From positions 1 to 64,000 of the forward strand of contig NZ_SNZF01000023.1 in the NCBI RefSeq assembly GCF_004363725.1: a stretch of DNA of 64,000 bases. Reading direction: 5' to 3'. The stretch comes from Aquamicrobium defluvii (GTDB lineage Bacteria; Pseudomonadota; Alphaproteobacteria; Rhizobiales; Rhizobiaceae). The notes under the pieces are model-generated. The model was not told the origin of the DNA and did no database searches. It saw only the letters and a program-made list of their open reading frames with translations. Position 1 is the stretch's first letter; each line of letters opens with the position of its first letter. Both the position numbers and the translations under genes were made by a program. Positions 63,589 to 64,000 of this stretch are shown here, one piece after another.

Positions 63589-63619
63589 AATATATGATAC
63601 GTTCATTGTGATGTGTCAA
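63589..63619 (-). promoter_or_regulatory. candidate promoter of the XRE regulator gene
   Basis: On the minus strand a perfect -35 TTGACA (63619-63614) is followed by TATATT (63594-63589) at 19 bases or CATATA at 17 bases. The -35 overlaps the stop codon of the PAP2 gene. The region is strongly AT-rich. Confidence 0.45.
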
Positions 63620-64000
63620 ACATCATTATGAATGTTTGAAGCTTGATTGCGGGAAGCCGTGTCCGAACCTCCGTTCGGCTGTATCAGCCGCGCCGCCATC
63701 CACCACAGCATGGCCCATGCGAAACCGGCGCACCAGCCGGCCATCACGTCCGAAGGCCAGTGAACGCCGAGATAGAGGCGCGAAATGCCGACCAGCAGCG
63801 ATACGAACACCGCCAGCGACAGGATGTAGATGCGCGTCGCCTGATTGTGCGCGGTCTGGCTGGCCAGTGCGCCGAGCGTCAGATAGACCAGCGCCGAGAT
63901 CATCGCGTGTCCGCTGGGGAAGGACAGCGAGCTTTCCTGCATCAGATGCGGCACCACATCGGGGCGGGGACGGTCGATGCCTGTCTTCAGCAGGGTGGCG
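63616..64000 (-). CDS. PAP2-family phosphatase, C-terminal part (gene runs off the window)
   Basis: The frame is open to the window edge, about 127 residues visible. All three phosphatase motifs are present: KTGIDRPRP (motif 1, near 63960-63990), PSGHAM (motif 2) and SRLYLGVHWPSDV (motif 3 with the nucleophilic His). Three membrane helices remain (ISALVYLTLGALASQ, YILSLAVFVSLLVGI, GWCAGFAWAMLWWM). Such enzymes dephosphorylate undecaprenyl diphosphate or phosphatidate. The start lies beyond 64000. Confidence 0.9.
   Translation of the reverse strand, partial: ATLLKTGIDRPRPDVVPHLMQESSLSFPSGHAMISALVYLTLGALASQTAHNQATRIYILSLAVFVSLLVGISRLYLGVHWPSDVMAGWCAGFAWAMLWWMAARLIQPNGGSDTASRNQASNIHNDV

Overview
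The window looks like chromosomal DNA of a GC-rich alphaproteobacterium of the Rhizobiales, most likely Phyllobacteriaceae-like (Mesorhizobium/Aquamicrobium/Nitratireductor relatives). The pointers are an aa3-oxidase subunit IV gene beside a split pntA operon, an hrcA / rph / rdgB / hemW neighbourhood, an Irr-type iron control box in front of an MbfA-like ferritin/VIT gene, efp back to back with epmA, and dispersed palindromic intergenic repeats typical of the order. The genus is an inference; no rRNA or tRNA gene was seen.

Layout. 1-485: the end of an IS21-type insertion sequence butts onto the C-terminal remnant of a peptide-type solute-binding gene. 486-5560: a complete peptide/opine-type ABC importer operon (minus strand), with a candidate promoter and four ATGTCGCA boxes upstream. 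5858-20377: a purine catabolism island. The minus operon is puuE-uraD fusion, allE, allA and a deaminase. The plus operon is hiuH, xdhA, xdhB, xdhC. Further on are a LysR regulator, the membrane urate hydroxylase puuD, guanine deaminase guaD and a glycerate 2-kinase. Together they encode guanine -> xanthine -> urate -> 5-hydroxyisourate -> OHCU -> allantoin -> allantoate, then ureidoglycine -> ureidoglycolate -> glyoxylate + urea. The glycerate kinase, and possibly the 2-hydroxyacid dehydrogenase at 28919, could handle the glyoxylate-derived carbon. Allantoate amidohydrolase is not in the window. A Dps gene sits inside the island.

20411-30675 holds a glutamine-synthetase-like ligase with a class III aminotransferase, a WD40 / CobW-GTPase metal-chaperone pair, a MarR regulator, a DMT exporter, a LacI regulator with a 2-hydroxyacid dehydrogenase, and a gamma-glutamyl hydrolase-like amidotransferase. 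30936-34369 has a membrane GGDEF-EAL protein and a GNAT-fold N-acyl-amino-acid/autoinducer-synthase-like protein. 34382-48169 is mostly housekeeping: hrcA, rph, rdgB, hemW, rsmI, yraN, an acylphosphatase overlapping a P450 gene, an FMN reductase, gyrB, an amino-acid binding protein, efp and epmA. 48353-52318 is the transhydrogenase operon, with an uncharacterised exported protein gene lodged between pntA2 and pntB. 52515-64000 holds a LysE exporter, cysK, a chain of tiny overlapping ORFs, a stand-alone LigD polymerase domain, an Irr-box-controlled MbfA, a CecR-type regulator with its HlyD/ABC exporter, a CYTH protein, a SulP transporter, an XRE regulator and a partial PAP2 phosphatase.

No CRISPR array or prophage was seen, and no complete IS. 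The observations I rate highest are the ATGTCGCA box cluster, the extra gene inside the transhydrogenase operon, the deaminase coupled to allE-allA, and the chain of small ORFs at 54483-54768. All functional assignments rest on reading motifs and context, without database searches.
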